A stretch of 64,000 bases of DNA, from NCBI GenBank assembly GCA_032355985.1, contig JAUKVZ010000005.1:1-64000 (forward strand), given 5' to 3'. The notes beneath the pieces are model-generated. The model did no database searches and was not told the origin of the DNA. It worked only from the letters and a program-made list of their open reading frames with translations. The position numbers and the translations under genes were made by a program. This document shows, piece by piece, positions 19,278 to 27,662 of the stretch (its first letter is position 1; every line of letters begins with the position of its first letter). Origin of the DNA: Sarcodiotheca gaudichaudii (lineage: Eukaryota; Rhodophyta; Florideophyceae; Gigartinales; Solieriaceae).

Positions 19278-22200
19278 ATGCCGATCTGGACGCCTCGACT
19301 CCGCCCCTGCTGCAAGGCCGGAGTGATCGCCCTCGCCCTTTCGCTTCCCTGCGCAACTGCGATGGCGGATCCCGCTGAAGATCTTTCGCAGGCCGCGACC
19401 TTCCTGCAGGCCGGCGACCTCATCAAAGCCAAGTCCGTCCTGCTCAGCGTTGATCGCGAGTCGCTTGATCGCGATGAACGCGAGCGTGCGTACGAGTTGC
19501 TGACGGCCATTGAGAATCGGCTTCGCTTCGCCGATCCCAACGATGTCTCGCTTCAGAAGGCATGGCTGGCGATCGATCAGGGCGACATTCGCATGGCCGA
19601 GCGTCATCTCGACGCGGTGCTGATGGCTGACGACGCCACGAACGAGCAGCGCACCGAAGCCGCGAAAATCAGACAGGAAGCAGAGTTCATGAAGCTGGAG
19701 CTTCAGCCCATGGTCGAGACGGCGCTGGAAGGCGCCATCCTTGACTTTGAGGCGAGCCGCTTTGCGCAGGCCAAGGCCGCGCTTGATCGCGTCTACAACT
19801 CCGGCGTTGAGCTGAGCCCGAGCCAGCATCGCGTGCTCGAGCGCTATCGCGGCCAGATCGCGCAGCTTGAAGAATCACAGGGGCATCCCTTCGCGTCCGA
19901 CTACCTGCCGCTCGGCATGATGCAGCCCGGCACGATGGACAATCAGGACGATCCTGTCGGCGACGATGACGATGATGATGGCGATGATGAGTTCATCGAT
20001 CTCGCCGGCGACGATGACGACGACGATCAGCGAAGCGAGCAGGATCTCTTCTTCGAGGCCCTGCAGTTTGACGCCCAGCGCATTCTCGCTGAGGCCGATC
20101 GCGCCTTCGATGGCGGCGCCTACAGCGAAGCCCTTGAGAAGTACACGCAGATCACCGACGCCTACCGCCGCTACGTCTCCGCCGAGGAGGCTCAGCGAGC
20201 CGAGGATCGCATCATCGAGATCAATGTCCTCCTCCAGCAGGCGGGCGGCGATCTGCTCGGCGAGGAGCTCGACATTCGCGAGCTCGTCCGCTCACAGGCA
20301 TTGGCTGAGTTCGAGAACTTCCTGACCGAGGCGCGTGAAGCTCTGGCGGCAGGCGACACCGAGCGGGCGCGCAACCTTGCCGCACAGGCTCGCGTGCGAC
20401 TCACCGACATTCGAAATATGCTCTCCGAGGATGAGTTCAACCAGCGTCTCAGCTCGCAGCAGTCGCTCGTTGATCAGATCCGCCAGGAAGAAGAGGCGAT
20501 TCGCATCCGCGAGATCGAGCAGCGCGAGTCACGACTCGCCGCCGAAGCGCAGGATCAGAAGCGCCGTCAGGAGCAGGAGAAGCGCGACAAGATCAATGAA
20601 GCGCTCAATCGCGTCCGCTCACTCGCGCTGGAGCAGAAGTATTCCGAGGCGCTGCAGGTCATCGATCAGATTCTGTTCCTCGACCCGCAGAACGCCGCGG
20701 CTCAGCTTCTCAAGGAAACGTTCAACGATCTGATCATCTTCCGCGAGTGGGATCGCCTGCAGCGCGAGAAGTCGCTCAGCTACTCCCGTGAGTCCGTCAA
20801 TACGCAGCGTCTCATGGTCTTCCCGGAAGAGTTGCTTGAGTATCCGTCCGACTGGCCGGAGCTGAGCTTCCGCCGCGGCGAGCCCACGGCCTTCTCCGAG
20901 TCGACGGCCGATCGTCGCGTGCATGCCGAGCTTGAAACCAAGCGCATCCCCTCGTCCTTCACGGACAACACGCTTGAGGATGTGATGGAGTTCTTCGCTC
21001 AGGTCACGAACCTGAGTCTCGATATCGACTGGGATTCACTCGAAGACATCGGCGTCGATCGCGACACGCTTGTCACGCTGAATCTGCCCGAGCCGATGCC
21101 CGCGGGCGTCGTGCTGGATCGCCTGCTGTCCAAGGTCAGCCCCGACACCTTCAGCCGCGCCAACTGGGCGGTCAATGACGGCATTCTCGTCGTCGCGTCG
21201 GATGAAGCGCTGCGTCAGAACACGTTCGTGGTCATCTACGACGTGCGCGATCTGCTCTTCCAGATTCCCAGCTTCCGCAACTATCCGCGACTGGATCTGG
21301 ACAGCGTGCTGAACCAGTCCGAGGGCGGCGGCGGCGGCAGCATCTTCCAGGATGAGGGTGATGGCGAAGGCGACCGCCTGACGCGTGATGAACTGCGCGA
21401 TCAGCTCGTCGAGATCATTCAGACGAACGTCGACTTCGAAGGCTGGCGCGACAATGGTGGCGACACCGGCATCATCCAGGAACTCAACGACAACTTCATC
21501 ATCACGAACACGGCGCGCAACCATCGCTCCATCAGCGGCCTGCTGCGTCAGCTTCGTGAGGTGCGTCAGATTCAGATCAACGCCGAGACGCGATTCCTGA
21601 TCGTCAACCAGGACTTCTTCGAGCAGATCGGCTTCGATCTCGACATCATCTTCAACGCCAAGAACAGCCAGTACGAAGATGCCCAGGATCAGCAGGTGCT
21701 CTTCCAGAATCTGCTGACCGCCTCCAGCGGCCGCAGCGCGCTGCTGCCCAGCGATCTGGTGCCCTTCTTCTTCCCGAACTCAAATCAGAGTCGCGCCGGC
21801 GCCGTGCAGGACTTCGAACTGATCGATCCAGGTGATGCGACAAACCCGCCGACGGTCGGCATCGGCGACATCGGTTACGTCCCCACCGCGCCGGATAACT
21901 GGAGTGTCATCCCCGTCGAGCAGAACAGTAATGTGATCGCGGAGAACCTGATCACGTCCAGCTTCGCGACGGAGATTCTGGCCCTCTCGCCCGCGCTTGG
22001 CGTCGCCGGCACCTTCCTCGATGACATCCAGGTGGACTTCCTCATCGAGGCCACGCAGGCGGATCGCCGCTCCGTGACGCTGACGGCGCCGCGGCTGACC
22101 TTCACCAACGGCAACGCCGCGAACATCTTCGTGACGACGCAGCAGGCCTTCGTCTCCGATCTGAACCCCATCGTCGGCACCAACTCGGTCGCCTTCGATC

Positions 22201-22691
22201 CTGAGGTCGATGTGGTCAACTCCGGCTTCACGCTGGCTCTCGAGGGCGTCGTCTCGGCGGATCGTCGATACGTCACGCTCACCGTCCAGACGGCCGTGGC
22301 TGAGGTCATCGAGTTCGCGACGGCGGAAGTCGTGGCTCAGACGGGTGGCGGCGCCAACGTCAGCATTCCGTCCGAGCCTGTCGTGGGTGAGTTTGATCTG
22401 CCCATCGTCCAGGTGACGAGCATCTCCACGGGCGCCACGATCCCGGATCGCGGCACGCTGCTCATCGGCGGCCAGCGCCTGACGACGGAGGTCGAGGTCG
22501 AGTCCGGCGTGCCGGTGCTCAGCAAGATCCCGATCCTGAACCGGTTCTTCACGAACCGCGTCCAGTCGAAGGAGGAGAGCACCCTCTTCATCCTCGTCAA
22601 GCCGACGATCATCATCCAGAGCGAGGAGGAGGAGAAGAACTTCCCCGGCCTGCTCGACTCGCTGCAGAACGGCTTCTCGTCCAGCTTCTGA
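19278..22691 (+). CDS. Large secretin-like outer-membrane protein (GspD/PilQ family)
   Basis: Start at 19278 is fixed by GGAG at 19267-19270 and by the signal peptide that follows (hydrophobic core, then ATAMA before DPAEDL). 1137 residues, about twice a usual GspD. Residues 30-210 are helical, TPR-like; 224-251 are an almost pure Asp run; a long charged coiled-coil-like part follows (to about 520). Around 590-660 there is an STN/N0-like module, and the last ~400 residues are the secretin domain with the hallmark GVPVLSKIPILNRFF and a C-terminal strand. It probably forms an outer-membrane ring for type II secretion or type IV pili. No gsp/pil operon surrounds it. Confidence 0.88.
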   Translation: MPIWTPRLRPCCKAGVIALALSLPCATAMADPAEDLSQAATFLQAGDLIKAKSVLLSVDRESLDRDERERAYELLTAIENRLRFADPNDVSLQKAWLAIDQGDIRMAERHLDAVLMADDATNEQRTEAAKIRQEAEFMKLELQPMVETALEGAILDFEASRFAQAKAALDRVYNSGVELSPSQHRVLERYRGQIAQLEESQGHPFASDYLPLGMMQPGTMDNQDDPVGDDDDDDGDDEFIDLAGDDDDDDQRSEQDLFFEALQFDAQRILAEADRAFDGGAYSEALEKYTQITDAYRRYVSAEEAQRAEDRIIEINVLLQQAGGDLLGEELDIRELVRSQALAEFENFLTEAREALAAGDTERARNLAAQARVRLTDIRNMLSEDEFNQRLSSQQSLVDQIRQEEEAIRIREIEQRESRLAAEAQDQKRRQEQEKRDKINEALNRVRSLALEQKYSEALQVIDQILFLDPQNAAAQLLKETFNDLIIFREWDRLQREKSLSYSRESVNTQRLMVFPEELLEYPSDWPELSFRRGEPTAFSESTADRRVHAELETKRIPSSFTDNTLEDVMEFFAQVTNLSLDIDWDSLEDIGVDRDTLVTLNLPEPMPAGVVLDRLLSKVSPDTFSRANWAVNDGILVVASDEALRQNTFVVIYDVRDLLFQIPSFRNYPRLDLDSVLNQSEGGGGGSIFQDEGDGEGDRLTRDELRDQLVEIIQTNVDFEGWRDNGGDTGIIQELNDNFIITNTARNHRSISGLLRQLREVRQIQINAETRFLIVNQDFFEQIGFDLDIIFNAKNSQYEDAQDQQVLFQNLLTASSGRSALLPSDLVPFFFPNSNQSRAGAVQDFELIDPGDATNPPTVGIGDIGYVPTAPDNWSVIPVEQNSNVIAENLITSSFATEILALSPALGVAGTFLDDIQVDFLIEATQADRRSVTLTAPRLTFTNGNAANIFVTTQQAFVSDLNPIVGTNSVAFDPEVDVVNSGFTLALEGVVSADRRYVTLTVQTAVAEVIEFATAEVVAQTGGGANVSIPSEPVVGEFDLPIVQVTSISTGATIPDRGTLLIGGQRLTTEVEVESGVPVLSKIPILNRFFTNRVQSKEESTLFILVKPTIIIQSEEEEKNFPGLLDSLQNGFSSSF

Positions 22692-22744
22692 TCGAGGCGG
22701 CGGCAAGGCCCGTCGCCGGGCGAACCGGCGGCGTGCGTGGATGG

Positions 22745-22773
22745 ATTCGTCCGGGAGAGGACGACGCTATACT
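22745..22773 (+). promoter_or_regulatory. Possible sigma-70 type promoter for the STAS/RsbW-like genes
   Basis: A good -10 box TATACT (22768-22773) lies 125 nt before the STAS start; the -35 region about 17 nt upstream (attcgt) is poor. Only the -10 is convincing. Confidence 0.35.
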
Positions 22774-22898
22774 GACGCGCCAAGGCGTCCCCGCGGGGAG
22801 GCTTGTCGGTTCGCCGCACGGAGGCGTGGCGGTGTTCTACGGATTGACGCCCGGCGCGCATGAGTGTCGGGAGGTCGCTGAGCAAGGAGTACGACCTG

Positions 22899-23255
22899 AT
22901 GGCGTCGGCTGAGTCGCGTCTGCGCATTCGTAAAGAGAATGATGTTCATCAAGTCGAGTTCATCGATCGGAACATCCTCGACGAGGGGAACATCCAGCAG
23001 ATCGGTGAGGAGATCTCTGAGATCATCGAGGCGGAGGGCAAGCCCAACGTCCTGATCAGTTTCTCCAACGTCGATCACCTCTCCAGCGCCGCCCTGGGCA
23101 CGCTGATCACCCTCAACAACAAGGTCAAGGGCAAGAAGGGCCAGCTGCGCCTGGCCAATATCGACCCGCAGATCTATGAGGTCTTTGTGATCACGAAGCT
23201 CAACAAGCTCTTCCAGATCCATGACACGACCTCGGAGGCCATGGCGGCCTTCTAA
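22899..23255 (+). CDS. STAS-domain anti-sigma factor antagonist-like protein
   Basis: AAGGAG at 22884-22889 sets the start at 22899 (MASAESRLRI). 118 residues, a lone STAS domain: LISFSNVDHLSSAALGTLI is the switch loop with the Ser that RsbW-type kinases phosphorylate in SpoIIAA/RsbV proteins. The next gene, 105 bp on, encodes a RsbW-type ATPase, so the two are likely a partner-switching pair. No anti-sigma target is visible nearby. Confidence 0.87.
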   Translation: MASAESRLRIRKENDVHQVEFIDRNILDEGNIQQIGEEISEIIEAEGKPNVLISFSNVDHLSSAALGTLITLNNKVKGKKGQLRLANIDPQIYEVFVITKLNKLFQIHDTTSEAMAAF

Positions 23256-23360
23256 ACGTGCGTTCGGGTTGGACGAGTCGTTCGGCCTTCCCGTGACGCC
23301 GCGCGCCGGCTGACGCAGCCGGGCGCATTCATTGCGAGCACGATCCACCAGCGAAGTCCC

Positions 23361-23798
23361 ATGAACCTACCGTCACCTGCCGCTGCGCCGAACAACGCAA
23401 GCTTCGAGCTCTTCAACGAGCGGAAGCAGATCGAGCAGGCGGAAAAAGCGCTGCTCGAAGCGCTCGAGAAGCAGGACATCGGCAGCGCTTCAGTCTTCGC
23501 CATCCGGCTCGCATTCGAAGAAGGCGTGGTGAACGCCTTTCGTCATGGGCATAAGAATCTGCCCGACAAGCCCATCGCCGTCAGCTGGAAGGTGCAGCCC
23601 GAGCGCGTCTCCATCCGCATCACCGACCAGGGCCCCGGCTTCGATCCGAAGACCGTGCCCGATCCGACGCTGGATGAGAATCTCGAAGTGCCTTCAGGCC
23701 GCGGCATCATGCTCATCAAGGCGTATATGACCGAAGTCACGTTCAATGAGCAGGGCAACTCGCTTGAGATGACGTATCAGTTTGAGGCTGCGTCATAA
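23361..23798 (+). CDS. RsbW-like ATP-binding protein (HATPase_c_2, anti-sigma/STAS kinase)
   Basis: 145 residues. The N box EEGVVNAFRHGHK, G1 box DQGPGFDPKTV and G2-like GRGIMLIKAYM are those of the GHKL ATPases of the RsbW/SpoIIAB family; there is no dimerisation His and no membrane segment, so it is a serine kinase/anti-sigma type and not a sensor kinase. It follows the STAS gene in the same direction. Converges with the unknown gene at 23808, 9 bp apart. Confidence 0.87.
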   Translation: MNLPSPAAAPNNASFELFNERKQIEQAEKALLEALEKQDIGSASVFAIRLAFEEGVVNAFRHGHKNLPDKPIAVSWKVQPERVSIRITDQGPGFDPKTVPDPTLDENLEVPSGRGIMLIKAYMTEVTFNEQGNSLEMTYQFEAAS

Positions 23799-23807
23799 CC
23801 AGGCGAC

Positions 23808-24875
23808 TCACGGCGCCAGCTTGCGCGTCGCGTACACCTTCACATCCGATCGCAGTGTCTCCGGATTGACTGATGCCGGATCGACGCCGTTGTGCTGAAG
23901 AAGCTGCACAAACTCATCAGGCGTCACGCGCTCAGCGGTGACGAGCACGATGTCGAGCCATTCGATGGGCTCAGTGTCTTCGCTTTCACCGGCGTTCTGC
24001 TCCACGGCCAGCTCGTGCACGCCATTGACCATCTCGCGTGACGCAACGGCTTCGGTCATGGACATCTGCCGCGCGATATCCATGGATGGCGCCGTCAGAT
24101 CGACTTCGAGATATGCGGCTTCGTCATCGCTTGAGTTATCGAATCGCACGAGGCAGCGCCAGCAGGTGACGCCGAGATCTTCCCCCTGCTCGTCAAGATT
24201 CGTGGCAGGGTCGATATTGAGTTTCAGACGCCAGGCTTCCTGCAAACTCTCGATGATCTCTTCGGCGCTCATCAGCTCCGTATTGTCCGGCGGCGCGACA
24301 AGGACGGAGACATGCTCGTGCACTGCGGAGTCGACACCGACGGGTTCGGGAATGATCTCGACATCGAAGGCCGTGAGAATCTCTTCGACGCGCTCGCGCA
24401 GCTGCGTCTCGACGCGAACGGTCACGATCTTGTGCTCATCGACGAAGATGTAGATGAAGGGATCGATGCCCATGGCGCCGAAGCCGACGAGGCCATCCTC
24501 GTAGAACCAGTCGCGATGGCGCGCCACTTCATCGACGAATCGATCGAAGCCGACGAGATCGAATGAGATGTAGGGATCGACCTCGCGATAGGCGTCATTG
24601 CCCAGTGTGTCGAGGATCGGATAGACGCGCGCCGGAAGCAGCGTGAAGAGCGAGCGGCACAGCGGCTCGAGGCGGCTTGCCGTGATCACGATGTCGAAGG
24701 CGTAGCGATCCGGCCACTCCTCCAGCCCCCCTTCGTCCCCCCCATCAGCAGGCTCGAACTCGACGGTGCAGCCCTGGCGCGGCTCGACATCGTCAAGGGG
24801 TGAGACACCCAGCGGGAAGGCGAACTCCCCGATGATCTTTCGCTTGATCGACTTGTCTATTTCTGAGTGCGGCAT
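23808..24875 (-). CDS. Conserved-looking acidic protein of unknown function
   Basis: 355 residues from the ATG at 24875 (MPHSEIDKSIKRK). I do not recognise a domain. It is soluble, acidic, with no signal peptide or membrane segment. Two stretches look like repeated alpha/beta folds (FDIVITASRLEPLCRSLF near residue 55 and LDIVLVTAERVTPDEFVQLL near 315): both have a DIV-[IL]-TA-x-R-[LV] core, hinting at an internal duplication. The codon use is like its neighbours, so it is probably a real, vertically held gene. Confidence 0.7.
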   Translation of the reverse strand: MPHSEIDKSIKRKIIGEFAFPLGVSPLDDVEPRQGCTVEFEPADGGDEGGLEEWPDRYAFDIVITASRLEPLCRSLFTLLPARVYPILDTLGNDAYREVDPYISFDLVGFDRFVDEVARHRDWFYEDGLVGFGAMGIDPFIYIFVDEHKIVTVRVETQLRERVEEILTAFDVEIIPEPVGVDSAVHEHVSVLVAPPDNTELMSAEEIIESLQEAWRLKLNIDPATNLDEQGEDLGVTCWRCLVRFDNSSDDEAAYLEVDLTAPSMDIARQMSMTEAVASREMVNGVHELAVEQNAGESEDTEPIEWLDIVLVTAERVTPDEFVQLLQHNGVDPASVNPETLRSDVKVYATRKLAP

Positions 24876-25041
24876 ATGTCGCGACGACTCACCTCGATGC
24901 GGGGCGCAGAACAACGCTGGACCGGCGCCGATCGGCTGGCGGCCATCCCATAGATCGGCTCGGAAAGTCGCCCGAGGTCAGCCCACTCGACCGATCTGTG
25001 GGTATCAAGACCCCTGACCTCATCTGAACCGATGACCAGAC

Positions 25042-25096
25042 GCCCGATCCGGGGCTTCGGGCAGCCTCAGACCTTGCGGAATCTTCGCCAAAGGCT
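25042..25096 (+). promoter_or_regulatory. Two tandem stem-loops in the leader of the AGCS symporter gene
   Basis: Stem 1 pairs 25042-25047 with 25057-25062 (GCCCGA/TCGGGC); stem 2 pairs 25063-25067 with 25092-25096 (AGCCT/AGGCT) and could have a short inner stem. They lie 57-111 nt before the ATG in a 277-bp divergent region. A leader control element is possible; I could not match it to a known riboswitch. Confidence 0.25.
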
Positions 25097-25152
25097 GATG
25101 ATCGTCCGCCACGTGGCCCAGACGCTCCCAGAGACCGCCTCCCGGAGAACCT

Positions 25153-26892
25153 ATGCAGCAATTCAGTGAGACCATGAATCGAATCCTCGGTGACGTGAAC
25201 GGGGTCATCTGGCACAACTATGTGCTGTACGTCGTGCTCGGGGTCGGCGTTCTGTTCACGGTCTGGAGCGGCTTCTGCCAGTACAGGGCGATCACGCACG
25301 GCGTCGCCGTCACACGGGGCAAATACGACGACAAGGACGATCCCGGGGCCATCAACCACTTCCAGGCCCTTTCGGCCGCCCTTTCAGCGACGGTCGGGCT
25401 TGGCAACATCGCCGGTGTCGCGATCGCAATCATGCTCGGCGGCCCCGGCGCCGTCTTCTGGATGTGGGTGGTCGGCGTCGCCGGCATGGCGCTGAAGACG
25501 ACAGAAGTCACGCTGTCGATGATCTATCGAAACACTGACGATCCGGACAATCCGCATGGCGGGCCGATGTTCGTCGCGGACAAGGGCTTCTCGAAGATGG
25601 GCCTCGCGCCGCTCGGCAAGATCGTCGGCGGAATCTTCGTCGTCACACTGCTGATCTCAGCCATTACCGGCGGCAACATGTTCCAGGCCTGGAACGTCGC
25701 GGATATCACGCACGAATACTTCGAGGTGCCGCAGATCGGCGTCGGGATCATCCTCGCCGTCGTCGTGGGGCTGGTGATCATCGGCGGCATCAAGCGCATC
25801 GGCGCGGTGGCGGGACGTCTGGTCCCGTTCATGTGCTCTGTCTACATCCTTGCCGCCCTGTACGTCATCGCGATGAACTTCTCGGTCATTCCCGAGATGC
25901 TCAAGCTGATCGTGGTTGAGGCGTTCAGCCCCAGCAAGGCGCAAGGGGCCTTCCTCGGAGGCACGATGGGGTATGCCCTGCTCTGGGGCATGAAGCGGGC
26001 GCTCTTCTCCAGTGAAGCTGGCCAGGGCTCCTCGCCGATCGCCCACTCAGCCGCCAAGACACACGAGCCCGTGCGCGAAGGCGTGGTGGCCGGACTTGAG
26101 CCCTTCATCGACACCATCGTGGTCTGCACGATCACATCGCTGGTGATCCTGTCCACCGGCGTGTGGAATCGTGCGCCGGATCTGGAGTTCGTCGGAACGC
26201 CGGACGCCGTGCAGGTCGATGGCGCGTGGACGCTTGAGCGTGTCGAAGTCGCTGAGATCGACGATATCGCTTTCCGTGACGGCGCCGATGTCTTCGGAGT
26301 CGTGGAGGCGAATGTCAACGACAACACCGGCACGAACTTCCATCGCATCGTCGGCGCCATCAAGCAGGAAGGCACGGGCGATGATCGACGATTCTTCATC
26401 GAGTGGTCGGGATCACCGACCGCTGAAGGCGAGATATCGATCATCTCCGAAGGTGTGTACTTCAACTACAAGGGCGCCACGCTCACGGCGAAGGCCTTCG
26501 ACAGCACAACGCCGGGGCTGGGCATGTGGCTCGTCACACTGGCGGCCTGGTTGTTCGCGATTTCCACGATGATTTCGTGGTCGTACTACGGCGAACAGGG
26601 CGTCGTGTATCTCTTTGGCGAAAAACTCATCCTGCCATACAAGTTCATCTATTGCCTGCTCATTGTCGTCGCATCGATTCCGCAGTTGATCGCGACGGAT
26701 GCGCAGCTCGACAATCTCACGGCGCTCGGCACGGGTGTGATGCTCTGGGCGAATATCCCGATCATGTTGATCTTCGGCGCGACCGCGATGGGCGCCTACC
26801 ACGGCTACTTCAAGCGCTTCAAGGCGGGCGAGTTCCACGCGCACAAGGCGCCGTCGATCACTGATGTCGTCGAAGGACGCGACACCGAGTGA
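25153..26892 (+). CDS. Sodium:alanine symporter family protein (AGCS) with an inserted soluble domain
   Basis: 579 residues; GGAG at 25144-25147 precedes the ATG. ALSATVGLGNIAGVAIAI, GGPGAVFWMW and EAGQGSSPIAHSAA are AGCS signatures; about ten membrane segments. Between residues ~340 and ~440, where the family normally runs straight from one membrane segment into the L-T-x-x-A-F block, sits about 100 polar residues (PDLEFVGTP to VYFNYKG), probably a beta-rich domain on one face of the membrane. The transporter core is otherwise whole. It imports alanine or glycine with sodium; exact substrate unknown. Confidence 0.92.
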   Translation: MQQFSETMNRILGDVNGVIWHNYVLYVVLGVGVLFTVWSGFCQYRAITHGVAVTRGKYDDKDDPGAINHFQALSAALSATVGLGNIAGVAIAIMLGGPGAVFWMWVVGVAGMALKTTEVTLSMIYRNTDDPDNPHGGPMFVADKGFSKMGLAPLGKIVGGIFVVTLLISAITGGNMFQAWNVADITHEYFEVPQIGVGIILAVVVGLVIIGGIKRIGAVAGRLVPFMCSVYILAALYVIAMNFSVIPEMLKLIVVEAFSPSKAQGAFLGGTMGYALLWGMKRALFSSEAGQGSSPIAHSAAKTHEPVREGVVAGLEPFIDTIVVCTITSLVILSTGVWNRAPDLEFVGTPDAVQVDGAWTLERVEVAEIDDIAFRDGADVFGVVEANVNDNTGTNFHRIVGAIKQEGTGDDRRFFIEWSGSPTAEGEISIISEGVYFNYKGATLTAKAFDSTTPGLGMWLVTLAAWLFAISTMISWSYYGEQGVVYLFGEKLILPYKFIYCLLIVVASIPQLIATDAQLDNLTALGTGVMLWANIPIMLIFGATAMGAYHGYFKRFKAGEFHAHKAPSITDVVEGRDTE

Positions 26893-26920
26893 TCCTCGCG
26901 ATTCTCTGAACTGTGAACAC

Positions 26921-26952
26921 AGGCCCCGGCACATCATCGCCGGGGCCTTTTT
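26921..26952 (+). terminator. Rho-independent terminator after the AGCS gene
   Basis: A perfect 10-bp GC-rich stem (26921-26930 with 26939-26948), 8-nt loop and five Ts, 29 nt after the stop. Confidence 0.88.
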
Positions 26953-26984
26953 CATTGGCGCCTGCGCGGCTATCGTCTTTGGAC

Positions 26985-27647
26985 ATGCATCCATCCACAG
27001 TCTGGGATCTGGAAGAAGTCTGCCGATCAGCGTTGGACGCCCTGCGCATGGAAGCGGGGCGTCTCGATGAGGAGCAGTCGCCTTATGGCCTCGATGCGCC
27101 GCATGAGCTTCCGCTGCAGGAGATCGTTCGCGCAGGGCTAAAGGGCGCCGGGTTCGGCGTGCTGGCTGAGCAGCGCTATCCGATCGCCCGAGGCAGGAAA
27201 CGTCGGTCAGAAGGCGATCGCTGCGACATCGTGCTGCTGCGCGAGCCCGGCCGCGAGCTGCATGATCCACTGCACGATGACCTGCTCTTTCAGGACGATG
27301 GCGCAACGCCTGATGAAGCGCTATGGATCGAGATCAAGACGGCGCATCAATGCGCGTTGGTCGACGGCGTCGCGACTGCAAACAAGGGATACAGCGCCGA
27401 GCTTCTGACGGCCGCGACGAAGGATGTTCGAAAGCTGGCAAGCGCCGAAGGACTTCGCGCCGTCGCGCTTCTGCTGATCATGTTCAACCAGAGCGCCGAA
27501 AGCGCCGAGCACGATCTCAGCGTGTGGGCCAACCGATGCCTGACGAAGGGGCATGCGATCGCTCGCCCGATCGTGCGAGGCTTTGACATCACCGATCGAC
27601 TCGGCAACGAACGCTGCACCGTCGCGCTGATTGAGATCTATCGCTGA
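26985..27647 (+). CDS. Uncharacterised protein with a PD-(D/E)XK nuclease-like motif set
   Basis: ATG at 26985 (MHPSTVWDLEEV), just after the upstream terminator. 220 residues. There is no family name I can give with confidence, but the order Glu46 (helix), Asp81 (RCDIVLL), then Glu116-x-Lys118 in LWIEIKTAHQ is that of the PD-(D/E)XK nuclease fold, and the secondary-structure spacing fits. It could be a restriction-like or repair nuclease, or a degenerate family member. No methylase or helicase partner is next to it. Converges with sppA, 15 bp apart. Confidence 0.65.
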   Translation: MHPSTVWDLEEVCRSALDALRMEAGRLDEEQSPYGLDAPHELPLQEIVRAGLKGAGFGVLAEQRYPIARGRKRRSEGDRCDIVLLREPGRELHDPLHDDLLFQDDGATPDEALWIEIKTAHQCALVDGVATANKGYSAELLTAATKDVRKLASAEGLRAVALLLIMFNQSAESAEHDLSVWANRCLTKGHAIARPIVRGFDITDRLGNERCTVALIEIYR

Positions 27648-27662
27648 GTCAGCGGCTTCGAC

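Noticed and set aside
24876-25152. Possible glycine riboswitch before the AGCS gene
   Set aside because: No match to the conserved glycine aptamer core by eye.
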